DNA of 64,000 bases, from the NCBI GenBank assembly GCA_965223025.1, contig CBDCVP010000022.1, positions 2,285,085 to 2,349,084 on the forward strand. The letters run 5' to 3'. Of this stretch, positions 52,906 through 63,014 are shown piece after piece. A program made the translations under genes and the position numbers. The notes beneath the pieces were generated by a model, which had not been told where the DNA came from, ran no database searches, and worked only from the letters and a program-made list of their open reading frames with translations. Source of the stretch: JABDMH01 sp965223025 (lineage in GTDB: Bacteria > Bacteroidota > Bacteroidia > Chitinophagales > Saprospiraceae). The stretch's first letter is position 1; every line of letters starts with the position of its first letter.

Positions 52906-54147
52906 ATGAATCTTGTAGATACTTTCTCGGAGTTTAAGACCGGCAAAAACATTGACCGGCCGACGATGGTACGAGTGCTGGAAGATGTATTTCGCACCCT
53001 GATTAAAAAGAAATTTGGGGATGATGAAAATTTTGATGTGATCGTAAACACCACCAAGGGAGACCTAGAGCTGTGGAGAGTAAGGGAGATTGTGCCGGAT
53101 GGTGAAGTCACCGACGAAAGCAGTCAGATATCGATTTCTGAGGCCTTATCAATCGACGAAGATTATGAGATCGGTGAAGAATGCTATGAGCAGCTCTTCT
53201 TAGAAGATTTTGGAAGGAGAGCGATCATGGCAGCGAGGCAGACGCTGATATCAAGGATCATGGAGCTCGAGAAAGATGAGGTCTTTAAGCGATACAATGA
53301 GCGTGTCGGCGATGTGGTCATCGGAGAGGTACATCAGATTTTAAAGAGAGAAATACTAGTCATTGATGACGCTACAGGCAGTGAGCTTGTCATGCCTCGC
53401 ATGGAGATGATCAGGGGCGATTTTTATCGCAAAGGTGATATGGTCAAAGCGATTATTAAGAGTGTGGAGATGAAGAATAATACGCCCGTGGTCCTAATCT
53501 CACGTACTGAGAATATCTTTTTGGAGCGCTTGATGGAGCAAGAGGTGCCTGAGATCGAAGATGGATTGATCACGATCAAGAAGATCGTGCGCATACCTGG
53601 AGAACGAGCAAAGGTGGCTGTGGAGTCTTACGATGACCGCATTGACCCAGTGGGTGCGTGTGTCGGTATGAAGGGGAGTCGCATTCATGGCATTGTCCGT
53701 GAATTGCGAAATGAAAATATAGATATTGTCAATTTCACCAACAATATTCTACTGTTCATTCAACGATCCCTCACGCCTGCAAAGGTGACCAATATAGATC
53801 TTGATCTGGAGGAAAGGAGAGCTTCAGTTTTTCTCAAACCCGATCAGGTGTCACTTGCCATCGGCAAGGGGGGATCTAATATTAAACTGGCAAGCAGACT
53901 CACGGAGTTAGAGATAGATGTGTTTAGAGATTCTGATGAAATCGAGGTAGACGATGTAGAGCTGGATGAGTTTTCAGATGAGATCGAAGGCTGGATCTTG
54001 GATGAACTGAAAAACATCGGTTGTGATACGGCTAGGTCGGTTTTAAAGCTGAGCAAAGATGAGTTGGTAAGACGATCAGATCTTGAGGAGGAAACGATCA
54101 CAGATTTGCTGCGAATACTGGCTTCTGAGTTTGATGAAGAGGAGTAA
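52906..54147 (+). CDS. nusA: Transcription termination/antitermination factor NusA
   Basis: NusA binds RNA polymerase and modulates pausing, termination and antitermination. The 413-residue protein has an N-terminal polymerase-binding domain (1-130), an S1 domain (about 135-200), KH1 and KH2 (about 230-345, with GMKGSRIHGIVREL and AIGKGGSNIKLA), and a short acidic C-terminal helical part. It lacks the long acidic repeats of E. coli NusA. It lies in the conserved rimP-nusA-infB operon; NusA may control the leader hairpin upstream (inference by analogy with E. coli autoregulation). Confidence 0.96.
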   Translation: MNLVDTFSEFKTGKNIDRPTMVRVLEDVFRTLIKKKFGDDENFDVIVNTTKGDLELWRVREIVPDGEVTDESSQISISEALSIDEDYEIGEECYEQLFLEDFGRRAIMAARQTLISRIMELEKDEVFKRYNERVGDVVIGEVHQILKREILVIDDATGSELVMPRMEMIRGDFYRKGDMVKAIIKSVEMKNNTPVVLISRTENIFLERLMEQEVPEIEDGLITIKKIVRIPGERAKVAVESYDDRIDPVGACVGMKGSRIHGIVRELRNENIDIVNFTNNILLFIQRSLTPAKVTNIDLDLEERRASVFLKPDQVSLAIGKGGSNIKLASRLTELEIDVFRDSDEIEVDDVELDEFSDEIEGWILDELKNIGCDTARSVLKLSKDELVRRSDLEEETITDLLRILASEFDEEE

Positions 54148-54163
54148 GCTTAAATAGTTTAAC

Positions 54164-54171
54164 TAACTTTG
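54164..54171 (+). promoter_or_regulatory. -7 promoter box (TAACTTTG) before infB
   Basis: TAACTTTG matches TAnnTTTG in the 46-nt gap between nusA and infB, 22 nt before the infB ATG; an internal promoter giving infB extra expression is possible. No -33 TTG. Confidence 0.4.
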
Positions 54172-54193
54172 TAACAGGATATTAAATCTGAGG

Positions 54194-56887
54194 ATGGCAA
54201 GACGTTTGGTAAAGATAGCTAAGGAGTTGAATGTCGGAACGACTACGATCGTAGATCATCTGCTGTCCAGTGGTTTTGAGATAGAAAATAAACCGACGGC
54301 CAAGATAACGGATGAGATGTACGACGCTCTCCTGCTTGAGTTTCAAAACTCCATGGCTGTCAAGGAACAGGCCGACCAATTGATCATCGGTACTCGTCCG
54401 GCTAAAGAGGAAGAGGTAGCCTCCAAACCGGCGCAAGCTGCCCCTCCAGCACCCCCCGCCCCGGAACCTCCGGTCGAAAAAGAAGTGCCTTCCGAAAAGA
54501 GAGAGGCTCCCGTAGAGGAGGTGGTGGATCTTCGTGAAGAAAAAAAGGCACAAGTCAAGGTTGTCGGTAAGATAGACCTCGATCCCAAAAAGAAGTCTGC
54601 CGCCAAAAAGGAGGAGGCCAAAGAGGAACCTGCCAAGGTCGATAAGAAGAAAAAACAAGCGGAGGAAGCTGAGGCTGTTGAAGAGGAGCAAGCACCTGCG
54701 AAGGAAGCGGAAAAAGAGGATGAGCTGGTCAGAGCTGAAACACCCCAACTGAAAGGACTGAAGATCCTGGGCAAGATCGATACCGAAAAGTTTGACAAAC
54801 CCAAGAAGAAGGCGGCGGAGCCAGCAAAAAAAGTCGTTAAGACCGACGACACAGCTCGCAAGAAGAGAAGAAGACGCACCAAGGTCAAACCTTCAAATAT
54901 TGGGTCTAATCGCGGTGCCCCTAATAGAAGGGGTAAGCGCACCGAAGAGGTAAAGGAAGTCACCCAGAAAGAAATCGATGAAAAGATTCGGGCTACCATG
55001 GCACGTCTTTCTGGCGGAGGCAAGAAGAAGAGGCAGAAGATACGTAGAGATAGACGCGATGAAATCAGGGAGAAGCATGAACTAGAGCAGCTCGAAAAAG
55101 AAACGACAGCCATCCAACTCACCGAATTTGTCACAGCCCAGGAGTTGGCGAACCTCATGGATGTATCGATCACCGATGTGATCACTACCTGCCTGAATTT
55201 AGGAGTCATTGTATCGATCAATCAACGTCTCGATGCCGAAATCATCGAACTGCTGGCAGAGGAATTTAACCATGAGGTGGAGTTTATTAGTGCCGAAGAG
55301 GAAACAGAGGAAGAGGAGGAGATCGTCGACGACCCGGCATCTTTAAAACCAAGAGCGCCGATAGTCACCGTGATGGGTCATGTGGATCATGGCAAAACCT
55401 CCCTGTTGGACTATATCCGAGAAGCTAGTGTGGCTGAGGGAGAGGCCGGAGGTATCACGCAGCATATAGGTGCTTATGAAGTTGAGGTGGGTGATGACAA
55501 CCACAAGATCACGTTCTTGGATACACCCGGTCACGAAGCATTTACGGCCATGCGAGCACGTGGTGCGAAGGTGACAGACATCGCAGTGATCATCGTTGCT
55601 GCCGATGATGACATCATGCCGCAGACCAAGGAGGCTATGAGCCACGCTCAGGCTGCGGGAGTACCTATGATTTTTGCCATCAATAAGATCGACAAGGCAG
55701 GGGCAGATCCGGAAAAAATAAAGCAGCAACTAGCTTCCATGAACTACCTCGTGGAGTCATGGGGTGGCAAGTACCAATCGCAGGACATCTCAGCTAAGAC
55801 CGGCGAAGGGATAGACTTGCTCTTAGAAAAGATCGTGCTTGAAGCAGATATGCTGGAGCTAAAAGCTAATCCCGATAGGGAAGCTTTGGGCACCGTAATA
55901 GAGGCCTCACTCGACCGGGGAAGAGGCTATGTCTGCAAACTCTTGGTTACCAATGGTACTTTAAGGGTGGGTGATCCGGTAGTCTCGGGTGAACATTCGG
56001 GACGGGTAAAAGCGATGTACAATGAGCGAGGCAAACGCATTAAGGATGTGGGTCCAGCACGCCCTGTACTCATCTTAGGCCTCAGTGGTGCGCCTCAAGC
56101 TGGCGAAAAGTTTAGAGTGACTGAAAATGAGCAAGAAGCTCGCCAGGTGGCTACCAAGAGGGCTCAAATCAGTAGGGAGCAAGCCAATCGTGCCAGTAAA
56201 CGTATCAGCCTGGATGAGATCGGAAGGCGACTGGCATTGGGCACATTCAAAGAACTTAACCTGATTGTGAAGGGCGATGTGGATGGAAGTATCGAGGCAC
56301 TGTCTGATTCCTTGATCAAGCTATCACAGAAGACTGTGCAGGTCAATGTCATTCACAAGGCAGTAGGTCAGATTATTGAATCGGACGTCTTGCTGGCGTC
56401 GGCCTCTGATGCCATTATAATCGGTTTTCAGGTGAGACCATCCTTGACAGCACGTCGACTGGCCGAGGCTGAAGGTGTGCAGATTAAGCTCTACTCGATC
56501 ATTTACGAAGCCATTGAAGAGATCACCTCTGCCATCGAAGGTCTCCTGGAGCCGACCAAGGAAGAAAAGGTCGTTGGGCAGATGGCCATCAGAGAAACAT
56601 ACAAGATCAGTAAGGTGGGCACCGTGGCAGGTTGCTACGTCGAAGACGGTAAATTTAACCGAGATACAAAGATACGAGTGATCCGGGATGGCATCGTTAT
56701 CTATCCTACCAGAGAAGGTGTGGTGGGTGAGCTTAGCTCACTTAAGCGGTTTAAGGACGATGTGAAAGAGGTGAAAAATGGTCTCGAATGCGGCGTGACC
56801 ATCAAAAACTTCAATGACATCAAGGTCGATGATGTGATCGAAGGATATGAGATCTTGGAGATCAAGCAAGTCCTTAAGACACAATAA
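54194..56887 (+). CDS. infB: Translation initiation factor IF-2
   Basis: IF-2 is the GTPase that delivers initiator tRNA to the ribosome. The 897-residue protein has an N-terminal helix domain, a long Lys/Glu/Ala/Pro-rich linker (about 75-310), the IF2_N domain (about 310-385), the G domain with the P loop GHVDHGKT (395-402), DTPGHEA and NKID, then domain II, IF-2 domain III and the C-terminal beta-barrel. The long, charged linker is usual for Bacteroidota. It ends 18 nt before the TIGR02757 gene. Confidence 0.97.
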   Translation: MARRLVKIAKELNVGTTTIVDHLLSSGFEIENKPTAKITDEMYDALLLEFQNSMAVKEQADQLIIGTRPAKEEEVASKPAQAAPPAPPAPEPPVEKEVPSEKREAPVEEVVDLREEKKAQVKVVGKIDLDPKKKSAAKKEEAKEEPAKVDKKKKQAEEAEAVEEEQAPAKEAEKEDELVRAETPQLKGLKILGKIDTEKFDKPKKKAAEPAKKVVKTDDTARKKRRRRTKVKPSNIGSNRGAPNRRGKRTEEVKEVTQKEIDEKIRATMARLSGGGKKKRQKIRRDRRDEIREKHELEQLEKETTAIQLTEFVTAQELANLMDVSITDVITTCLNLGVIVSINQRLDAEIIELLAEEFNHEVEFISAEEETEEEEEIVDDPASLKPRAPIVTVMGHVDHGKTSLLDYIREASVAEGEAGGITQHIGAYEVEVGDDNHKITFLDTPGHEAFTAMRARGAKVTDIAVIIVAADDDIMPQTKEAMSHAQAAGVPMIFAINKIDKAGADPEKIKQQLASMNYLVESWGGKYQSQDISAKTGEGIDLLLEKIVLEADMLELKANPDREALGTVIEASLDRGRGYVCKLLVTNGTLRVGDPVVSGEHSGRVKAMYNERGKRIKDVGPARPVLILGLSGAPQAGEKFRVTENEQEARQVATKRAQISREQANRASKRISLDEIGRRLALGTFKELNLIVKGDVDGSIEALSDSLIKLSQKTVQVNVIHKAVGQIIESDVLLASASDAIIIGFQVRPSLTARRLAEAEGVQIKLYSIIYEAIEEITSAIEGLLEPTKEEKVVGQMAIRETYKISKVGTVAGCYVEDGKFNRDTKIRVIRDGIVIYPTREGVVGELSSLKRFKDDVKEVKNGLECGVTIKNFNDIKVDDVIEGYEILEIKQVLKTQ

Positions 56888-56905
56888 CGACCTTGGTCAC
56901 AAACG

Positions 56906-57685
56906 GTGCGGTCCTCCCTAAAAGACATGTTGGATTTCTATGTGGACAAGTTCAACCGTCCATCCTTTATCGAAAAGGATCCTATCTCCGTACCACATTC
57001 ATTTTCCAAACGCCAAGATATTGAGATTGCTGGTCTGTGGACGGCTGTTTTTTCTTGGGGCCAACGCAAGACCATCATCAACAAAGCCAATACCCTGATG
57101 GCTCTAATGGATCATAGCCCCTTTGATTTTGTGAAGAATCATCAACCCCGAGATCGCAAGAGGTTTGCTTCTTTCGCACACCGCACTTTTCAGTATCCCG
57201 ACACCCTCTATTTCTTGACTTTCTTGCAGCACTATTTTCATCAGAACGATAGTCTGGAAACACTGTTCTTAGCTGATCGGTCATCCGAAGATCCCATTAA
57301 GACCGGGTTGATCCGTATGCATGAGTCCTTTTTTTCATTGGATGGCGCTCCTCAACGGACCAGAAAGCACGTGTCAACTCCCATACGCGGAAGTGCCTGC
57401 AAGCGCTTGAATATGTTTTTACGCTGGATGGTACGAAGGGATGATTGTGGAGTAGATTTTGGGATTTGGAAGCGGATCTCACCCAGCAATCTGATGATAC
57501 CACTCGATGTCCATGTGGATAAAGTAGCAAGAAAGTTGGCTTTGATCTCACGTAAGCGTACGGATTGGCATACGGTAGAAGAGCTCACGTCGAGGCTCAG
57601 GACGTTTGACCCAGAGGATCCAGTCAAATACGATTTTGCACTTTTTGGATTGGGAGTATTAACCCCAGAAGATTGGACTCACTAG
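56906..57685 (+). CDS. TIGR02757 family protein (DUF2400)
   Basis: This 259-residue protein matches the TIGR02757/DUF2400 family, with conserved RQDIEIAG and WGQRKTII (about 36-58), the CKRLNMFLRWMVR block and IPLDVHVDKVARKL. The last block recalls helix-hairpin-helix DNA glycosylases, so a DNA-related role has been thought of, but none is proven. It starts with GTG at 56906, 18 nt after infB, and is probably read from the same operon. Confidence 0.85.
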   Translation: MRSSLKDMLDFYVDKFNRPSFIEKDPISVPHSFSKRQDIEIAGLWTAVFSWGQRKTIINKANTLMALMDHSPFDFVKNHQPRDRKRFASFAHRTFQYPDTLYFLTFLQHYFHQNDSLETLFLADRSSEDPIKTGLIRMHESFFSLDGAPQRTRKHVSTPIRGSACKRLNMFLRWMVRRDDCGVDFGIWKRISPSNLMIPLDVHVDKVARKLALISRKRTDWHTVEELTSRLRTFDPEDPVKYDFALFGLGVLTPEDWTH

Positions 57686-57689
57686 TGAC

Positions 57690-58751
57690 TCAGTCCCTTA
57701 TGCGAGCAAACTTTAGGGCCTTTAGCATCAGGTCCGGATAAGGCTGTGACGGCTTTCTCTTCTCCACATTGAGATGAATACCAAACCGCTCGATGATGGG
57801 TATTTTATATACTTCAATCATCTCGATTAAGGTGCCATCCGGATCTTCGGTGTAGGTGCAATGTACCTTCGTGCTTTCTCCCATGCTCAGTACATCATTG
57901 GTATCAGCCGTAAACCCGTAACCAGCCTCACTGAGCTTCTCTCCCAGGGCTTGCATATTTCTCACATCAAAACCCAGATGCACAAATCCAACATCACCCC
58001 AATACCTGTCGTCATAGATTTTAAGTGGTGCACGATCAGAGAGATCTTGTACCAGCTCTATGTATGTCTTTCCTGTCAGTCTCGAAAATCCTCCACCTGA
58101 AGGTCTGCTTTGGCACAGAAGTACCCTGCGAAAACTTCCTTGGCCTCCTTCGAGATTGGACCAATCATCAAAAGTTTCTGTCTTGTCATAAACCAGCTGA
58201 TCATAACCCAGTATTCCATAGAAGGCAATGGATTTTGTAATATCGGATACACCGATGGAGCATCCAGCTGTTCCACCAGTGATGTGCCTGGATTTAGTAT
58301 AAAAGTCTTTGGCTGGGATAATCTGAAAAATCAAACCATTGATATCTTTCAGGTAGAATGTCTGCCACCCATTGGGCATTGCGCACAGATCCGATATTAC
58401 GTTAACACCATGGTTCCTATAGTATTGATAAGTGCTCTCTACATCGGGGGTTTTAATGAAGCCGGTGTAGATACCCAGATCACCCAACTGATGCTTTTGG
58501 TCGGCGTGCCTGGCGGTAAAGGTGCTGGGACAAACGATCTCCATCGCACATCCACCTTTGAGGTTGAGAACCATTGCTGCACGCTTGGAAATGACTTTCC
58601 CGCCGGTGTAAATAGTCATGAGATGAGCTTCAGCTTCAGCATCAAAAAAGGGTACATCCAGTCCAAAAAACTTTCGATACCACTGCCAAGCTGTTGCGTG
58701 ATCTGGAACTCCAACGCCCAAATGTTGAATGCCGTGAATTGTATAGCTCAT
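57690..58751 (-). CDS. Two-domain VOC family (glyoxalase/dioxygenase-like) protein
   Basis: This 353-residue protein has two vicinal-oxygen-chelate modules (about 5-150 and 160-320), each with a His near the start and a Glu near the end: HLGVGVP at 11, FQII, then HLGFDV in the second half and LIEMIEVY. Such proteins bind a divalent metal and act as glyoxalases, isomerases or extradiol dioxygenases; the substrate is unknown. No signal peptide. It follows the DUF1080 gene by 30 nt, so the two are probably co-transcribed. Confidence 0.82.
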   Translation of the reverse strand: MSYTIHGIQHLGVGVPDHATAWQWYRKFFGLDVPFFDAEAEAHLMTIYTGGKVISKRAAMVLNLKGGCAMEIVCPSTFTARHADQKHQLGDLGIYTGFIKTPDVESTYQYYRNHGVNVISDLCAMPNGWQTFYLKDINGLIFQIIPAKDFYTKSRHITGGTAGCSIGVSDITKSIAFYGILGYDQLVYDKTETFDDWSNLEGGQGSFRRVLLCQSRPSGGGFSRLTGKTYIELVQDLSDRAPLKIYDDRYWGDVGFVHLGFDVRNMQALGEKLSEAGYGFTADTNDVLSMGESTKVHCTYTEDPDGTLIEMIEVYKIPIIERFGIHLNVEKRKPSQPYPDLMLKALKFARIRD

Positions 58752-58781
58752 TTTTATTAGGTAATGACTGGTAAAGGATGT

Positions 58782-59783
58782 CTAATTTACGATGGGTCGA
58801 AGTACGACATTTCTATATTTTACAGTGCCGTGATCCCCCTGTAAGTAAATGGGGCCTGGAGAAAACTGATCAGCTGAGAGTGCACCACCAGTCACACCTT
58901 CAATCGGTTGATTGTCGATGATCTTCACGCCGTTGAGTGACACAGTCAAGTGACGTTTGCAAAGAATCATGTCCAGCTCCTGCCATTCGCCGGGAGGACG
59001 CTCGGCAGCAGTAGTAGGGGTGATGCGACTATAGAGAGCTCCCATATGGTGACTGTCTAATTCCCTCCTATAGCTATCCATGACCTGCACTTCGTAGATT
59101 CCCCGTAGATATACACCGCTATTGCTACCCTTGGGAATGTTGACTTCGATGGTTAGATTGAAGTCTTCAAAAACGGCATCGCTCCTGAGGTTTGAGGTGC
59201 GTACATGGCGATCTCCAGAGGTGTGATGACTTGGGTCGTTGACCAGCACGCCATTTTCGACACTCCAGGCACTCATCCGGTCTTTAGGTACACTTTGCCA
59301 GCCATCCAGGGAGTGACCGTCAAAAAGCTTGACCGGTGCACCATATTTGATGCGATTGAGATCTGGTGCCTGCGGGAGTCTGGGGATTCTAACAGCATAA
59401 AATACGGTCGTTTTGGCGCTGCCACTCGATGTGGGTTCGACATATCTTCCAATGAGCTGGTCCCCACCAGCTTCAAGCTCTAGACGCTTGGTCACTTGCT
59501 GAGATCGGTCATTTTTGCGTTCGAGGGTCTTTGCAGATGTCCGATCGATGTATACTTTCCCATCCAAGTAGTATATGTGACTCACTGGAACAACACTACC
59601 CCCTTTCCACAATATATCAGCGTCCAGATATCCTTCTTCCTGTCGAATATCCAGCCAGCCGGCTCCCTGGGGCAGATGCAGTGACCATTTTCCCAAATAT
59701 GCTTCCAGGTCTGCTCCATTCATCGGTTGGCTGACTGAGCAAATCAGAAAAACACTGAGCCAAAGTATCAGATGTCTGTCCAT
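58782..59783 (-). CDS. DUF1080 domain protein (3-keto-disaccharide hydrolase family)
   Basis: This exported protein of 333 residues has a signal peptide (about 1-24). The C-terminal half (about 150-330) is a DUF1080 concanavalin-like beta-sandwich: the start LFDGHSLDGWQ, then NLTIEVNIPKGSNSGVYLRG and EWQELDMILC. Some members hydrolyse 3-keto-disaccharides. The N-terminal half (about 25-145) is a strand-rich region of unknown role. It is upstream of the VOC gene on the same strand, hinting at a sugar-degradation pair (weak inference). Confidence 0.85.
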   Translation of the reverse strand: MDRHLILWLSVFLICSVSQPMNGADLEAYLGKWSLHLPQGAGWLDIRQEEGYLDADILWKGGSVVPVSHIYYLDGKVYIDRTSAKTLERKNDRSQQVTKRLELEAGGDQLIGRYVEPTSSGSAKTTVFYAVRIPRLPQAPDLNRIKYGAPVKLFDGHSLDGWQSVPKDRMSAWSVENGVLVNDPSHHTSGDRHVRTSNLRSDAVFEDFNLTIEVNIPKGSNSGVYLRGIYEVQVMDSYRRELDSHHMGALYSRITPTTAAERPPGEWQELDMILCKRHLTVSLNGVKIIDNQPIEGVTGGALSADQFSPGPIYLQGDHGTVKYRNVVLRPIVN

Positions 59784-59897
59784 GCCTGCTGAATAATTAA
59801 TATTTTTTTGAATGTAGCTATTTTTGAGAAAATGAAGGGCATCATTAAGAAGTGAACGACCGCGAAGCCCTGATTTTAACAGTATGAATGGCTATGG

Positions 59898-61388
59898 TCA
59901 GGGTACATGCTCTGCTATTCTGAGTGCGCCGGCTTTGGCTTTTTGGTGCAGACTGGCACGATACTGATCTGGGTGCATTTGCAGTGCCAGCTCATAGTAA
60001 TTAGCAGCCCGATCAAAATCGCGTTGGATTTCGTAGATGATGCCGCTCATCAGTGCAGCATTGCAAGCATAATAGTAGCCCTCATGCCGTCCCTTTTGGA
60101 TGGTCTGATCATAGTAGGACAAAGCAGCGGAATGCTGCTGTAGAGCATGAAGTATTCTGCCGAGACGATAGTGGTACTCCAGATTGAGTCTCTTGTGTTG
60201 ATATCTCTGAGGTGGCACGGTGTTTAGATATTGTGCTGCCCGGTGATAATAACCTCCATCAAAGAGTGCACGTGCCGTCAAAAGGTGTTTGTCAGGCAAT
60301 TGACCAAGTCGAGCTTCATTGAGTGCTGAAATGTCTTCATCTATCACAGCTGCTCCTTGTTTCTTACAAGCTACCATGTAGCGTTGGTACAGCTCAGGTC
60401 GGTCGTTCATCACCGCATGCCAGGCCAATTTTTGGTAAGCTTCCTTGATGTAGTGGCGACCTTTGGTGTTGCGCAAGAAAGACTTCAAGTATTGGTCAGC
60501 ATGATCGTCGCCTCGATTCAATTTTGCCACTCCTTCCATGAAAGACAGGTAGGGAAAGGGAAAGTACGCACTCCCGGTTGGCTTATGCTCAAGAATCTCG
60601 ATGGCGTGGTCATTCCTGGCCGTCTGCATCGCTACATTGGCCATCACAAAACATGCTAGAGGATTGGTTTTTTCATCGAGCTTTGCCCTTTGCAGGACAG
60701 CCCAGGCATCTTCACCCTTGTTCTCCAGATGCAAGAGCAAGTAGGCATACATGACGTACACTTCATCTCTAAACACGAAGTCATGGTGGTCGGTATAGTG
60801 CAGTACCTCTTCGATTTCTGCCCTTCCCTGAGAGATGGTACCCGACATGCCAAGCAGTCGCAGGCCCCATCTAAATTGATCAGGAACGGTGCCTACCAGG
60901 GCGTGGAGAATACCTAGGTTTTTCTTGTTGGGCATAAATCCGGGAAAACGTTCAGCATTTCGAGTAAGAAGATAAAAGGCCTTTTTGATCTCCATGACTG
61001 CTTGAAAGTAGTCTTCAAATTTCACCCGGGCGATGGCCCATTGCAGATGAATATCGGCTTGGGTGTAAAGGTAGTATGGCGATCCGCTGTCACCCTTTCG
61101 GATGGCATTCAGGCGGTGCTCTTTTTTCTTCTTGAGTCGCTGATAGGTATCGCTCCGCTCACCAATAAAAATGGCAAGGCAATCCATGTAGTTATAAAGA
61201 CTATGGATGATCAGATTGTCAGGTTCCTCAATCTGGAGACTCACTAAGGTACTTCTTGCTTCCTGAAATCGCAGGCTGAAAATCTGGTCATATGCCTGCG
61301 TAGCTCTGGCGGAATATTCGAAGTACCCAAGTGCATTTACGCTGATGGTGAAGGCAATGATGAATAGTACCGTGCCAAAAATCTTCAA
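59898..61388 (-). CDS. TPR protein with N-terminal signal or anchor
   Basis: This 496-residue protein has a hydrophobic N-terminus (about 4-20), so it is exported or membrane-anchored. The rest is helical with TPR-like repeats, clearest at about 385-480 (NLEYHYRLGRILHALQQHSAALSYYDQT and the following IYEIQRDFDRAANYYELAL). I recognise no catalytic domain. It is transcribed alone. Confidence 0.75.
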   Translation of the reverse strand: MKIFGTVLFIIAFTISVNALGYFEYSARATQAYDQIFSLRFQEARSTLVSLQIEEPDNLIIHSLYNYMDCLAIFIGERSDTYQRLKKKKEHRLNAIRKGDSGSPYYLYTQADIHLQWAIARVKFEDYFQAVMEIKKAFYLLTRNAERFPGFMPNKKNLGILHALVGTVPDQFRWGLRLLGMSGTISQGRAEIEEVLHYTDHHDFVFRDEVYVMYAYLLLHLENKGEDAWAVLQRAKLDEKTNPLACFVMANVAMQTARNDHAIEILEHKPTGSAYFPFPYLSFMEGVAKLNRGDDHADQYLKSFLRNTKGRHYIKEAYQKLAWHAVMNDRPELYQRYMVACKKQGAAVIDEDISALNEARLGQLPDKHLLTARALFDGGYYHRAAQYLNTVPPQRYQHKRLNLEYHYRLGRILHALQQHSAALSYYDQTIQKGRHEGYYYACNAALMSGIIYEIQRDFDRAANYYELALQMHPDQYRASLHQKAKAGALRIAEHVP

Positions 61389-61471
61389 GTGGTAGATTTT
61401 AATACCATACGGACTGAGTCGGTGTAATCTTCCGACCGATGTGTAGTTTTACCTATCGTGTCATTTGATGG

Positions 61472-62230
61472 TCATCCCTCTGAGGGGACCTCCTTCTGCA
61501 CCAGGGAGGGATCAACCAGAATGCGACCACAATGTTCACAGGCGATGATCTTCTTCTGTAAGCTGATTTCCAACTGCAATTGTGGCGGTATCTTGTTAAA
61601 ACAGCCACCACAAGCGTCCCGTTCGACGGTGACGACAGCCAGTCCATTTCTATAGGTGGTCCTGACCCTGTCATATGCTTTGAGAAGCCGTGGTTCGATC
61701 CTTTTGCGTTGGGATTCGCTTTCCTTCACCAGCTTTTTTCCCTCTTTTTCTGTCTTGGCAATGATTTTCTCCAGCTCCACTTTCTTGGTCTCAAAATTCT
61801 GTTGTTTTTGATCCAAGCGCTCCTGCGCTGCCGCCCTGGTTTCGTCCTTAGCGGAGATACTGACTTCCACCTCTTTAATGCGTTTTTCTGACAGCTGTAT
61901 GTCTAGACGTTGCAACTCAATCTCTTTGGTAAGGGCTTCATATTCCCTGTTGTTTTTTACATCGTCCAGCTGCTGGCCATATTTGGCAATCAAGGTCTCA
62001 GCATCTTTGATCTTGCCCTTATACTGCGTGATGTTGTCATTTAGTTCACCGATGGCATCGTCGAGCTTCTTCAATCTGGTTTCCAGGCCTGCTATTTCGT
62101 CTTCTAGATCACTTACTTCCATGGGAAGTTCCCCCTTGAGGACTGCTATTTGATCCATTTTTGAGTCAATGTCTTGCAGTTGGTAAAGGGTAGCCAGTTT
62201 CTCCGGAATCGATTTTTCAACTTTTGCCAT
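61472..62230 (-). CDS. Coiled-coil protein with C4-type zinc ribbon (DUF164 family)
   Basis: This 252-residue protein has a long coiled coil (about 15-190) and a C-terminal zinc ribbon with CGGC and CEHC pairs (about 205-238), the layout of the DUF164/CT398 family. Members such as chlamydial CdsZ bind partner proteins in secretion; in free-living bacteria the role is unknown. It begins 1 nt after the Nif3-like gene, the usual neighbour in Bacteroidota and other phyla. Confidence 0.9.
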   Translation of the reverse strand: MAKVEKSIPEKLATLYQLQDIDSKMDQIAVLKGELPMEVSDLEDEIAGLETRLKKLDDAIGELNDNITQYKGKIKDAETLIAKYGQQLDDVKNNREYEALTKEIELQRLDIQLSEKRIKEVEVSISAKDETRAAAQERLDQKQQNFETKKVELEKIIAKTEKEGKKLVKESESQRKRIEPRLLKAYDRVRTTYRNGLAVVTVERDACGGCFNKIPPQLQLEISLQKKIIACEHCGRILVDPSLVQKEVPSEG

Positions 62231-62231
62231 G

Positions 62232-63014
62232 CTATCTATAGTTTATTGGATTGGTGTTCACTTTTGTGCAATGGGCGGCAAAGTTAGCAAATTTCCCGTT
62301 TAACAATTCCTGCAAAAGGCTGATCGTAAATTGCTCACTTTCGTAATGTCCTATATCCAATATGGTGATTTGATCATTTGCTTCAAAAAAATCATGGTAC
62401 TTAAAATCGGCCGAAATAAAGGCATCTGCTCCTTGAGCGATGGCCGCCGGCAGCAGGAATCGACCCGATCCACCACATAGGGCAACTACCTCCACCTTTC
62501 TATCCAGCAATGAAGTATGGCGAATGCATGATGTCTGCATGTTGATTCGCACATAATCGATGAATGCCAATTGTTTCATGGGTTGAGGCAGCCTACCGAT
62601 CAGGCCACTTCCCACTTGGGCATCTTCTTTCGGAGAAAGCAAAGCCAGGTCAACCAGGCCTAGCGTCTCTGCGATTTTCTGATTCACGCCATCTTCCAGT
62701 ATGTTATCGAGATTGGTGTGAATGGCATAGATGGCGATGTCGTGTTTGACCGCCTTGATAATGGCTCTTTCAATGTAGTGATCACCGGTTATCTTTTTTA
62801 GACCGCTAAAGATGATGGGGTGATGAGCGATCACCAAATTGCATTTTTGTTCTATGGCCTCATCTACCACTTGCACGAGTGAATCGAGACAAATCACTGC
62901 TCCGGTAGCCTCCCACTGTTTGTTGCCCGTGAGTAGCCCAGCGTTGTCATAAGGCTCTTGATACTGCAAAGGTGCAATGGATTCGAGATAGTCTGTGATC
63001 TGGCCTATCAACAT
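62232..63014 (-). CDS. Nif3-like dinuclear metal centre protein
   Basis: This 260-residue protein belongs to the Nif3/YbgI family (called GTP cyclohydrolase 1 type 2 homologue), a hexamer with two metals per chain. Metal ligands are visible in IAHHPIIF (about 59-66) and later DIGHYESEQF. It is the short form, without the central PII-like insert found in many homologues of about 365 residues. The role is unsettled. It overlaps rfaE2 by 7 nt and is followed by its usual zinc-ribbon partner. Confidence 0.92.
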   Translation of the reverse strand: MLIGQITDYLESIAPLQYQEPYDNAGLLTGNKQWEATGAVICLDSLVQVVDEAIEQKCNLVIAHHPIIFSGLKKITGDHYIERAIIKAVKHDIAIYAIHTNLDNILEDGVNQKIAETLGLVDLALLSPKEDAQVGSGLIGRLPQPMKQLAFIDYVRINMQTSCIRHTSLLDRKVEVVALCGGSGRFLLPAAIAQGADAFISADFKYHDFFEANDQITILDIGHYESEQFTISLLQELLNGKFANFAAHCTKVNTNPINYR

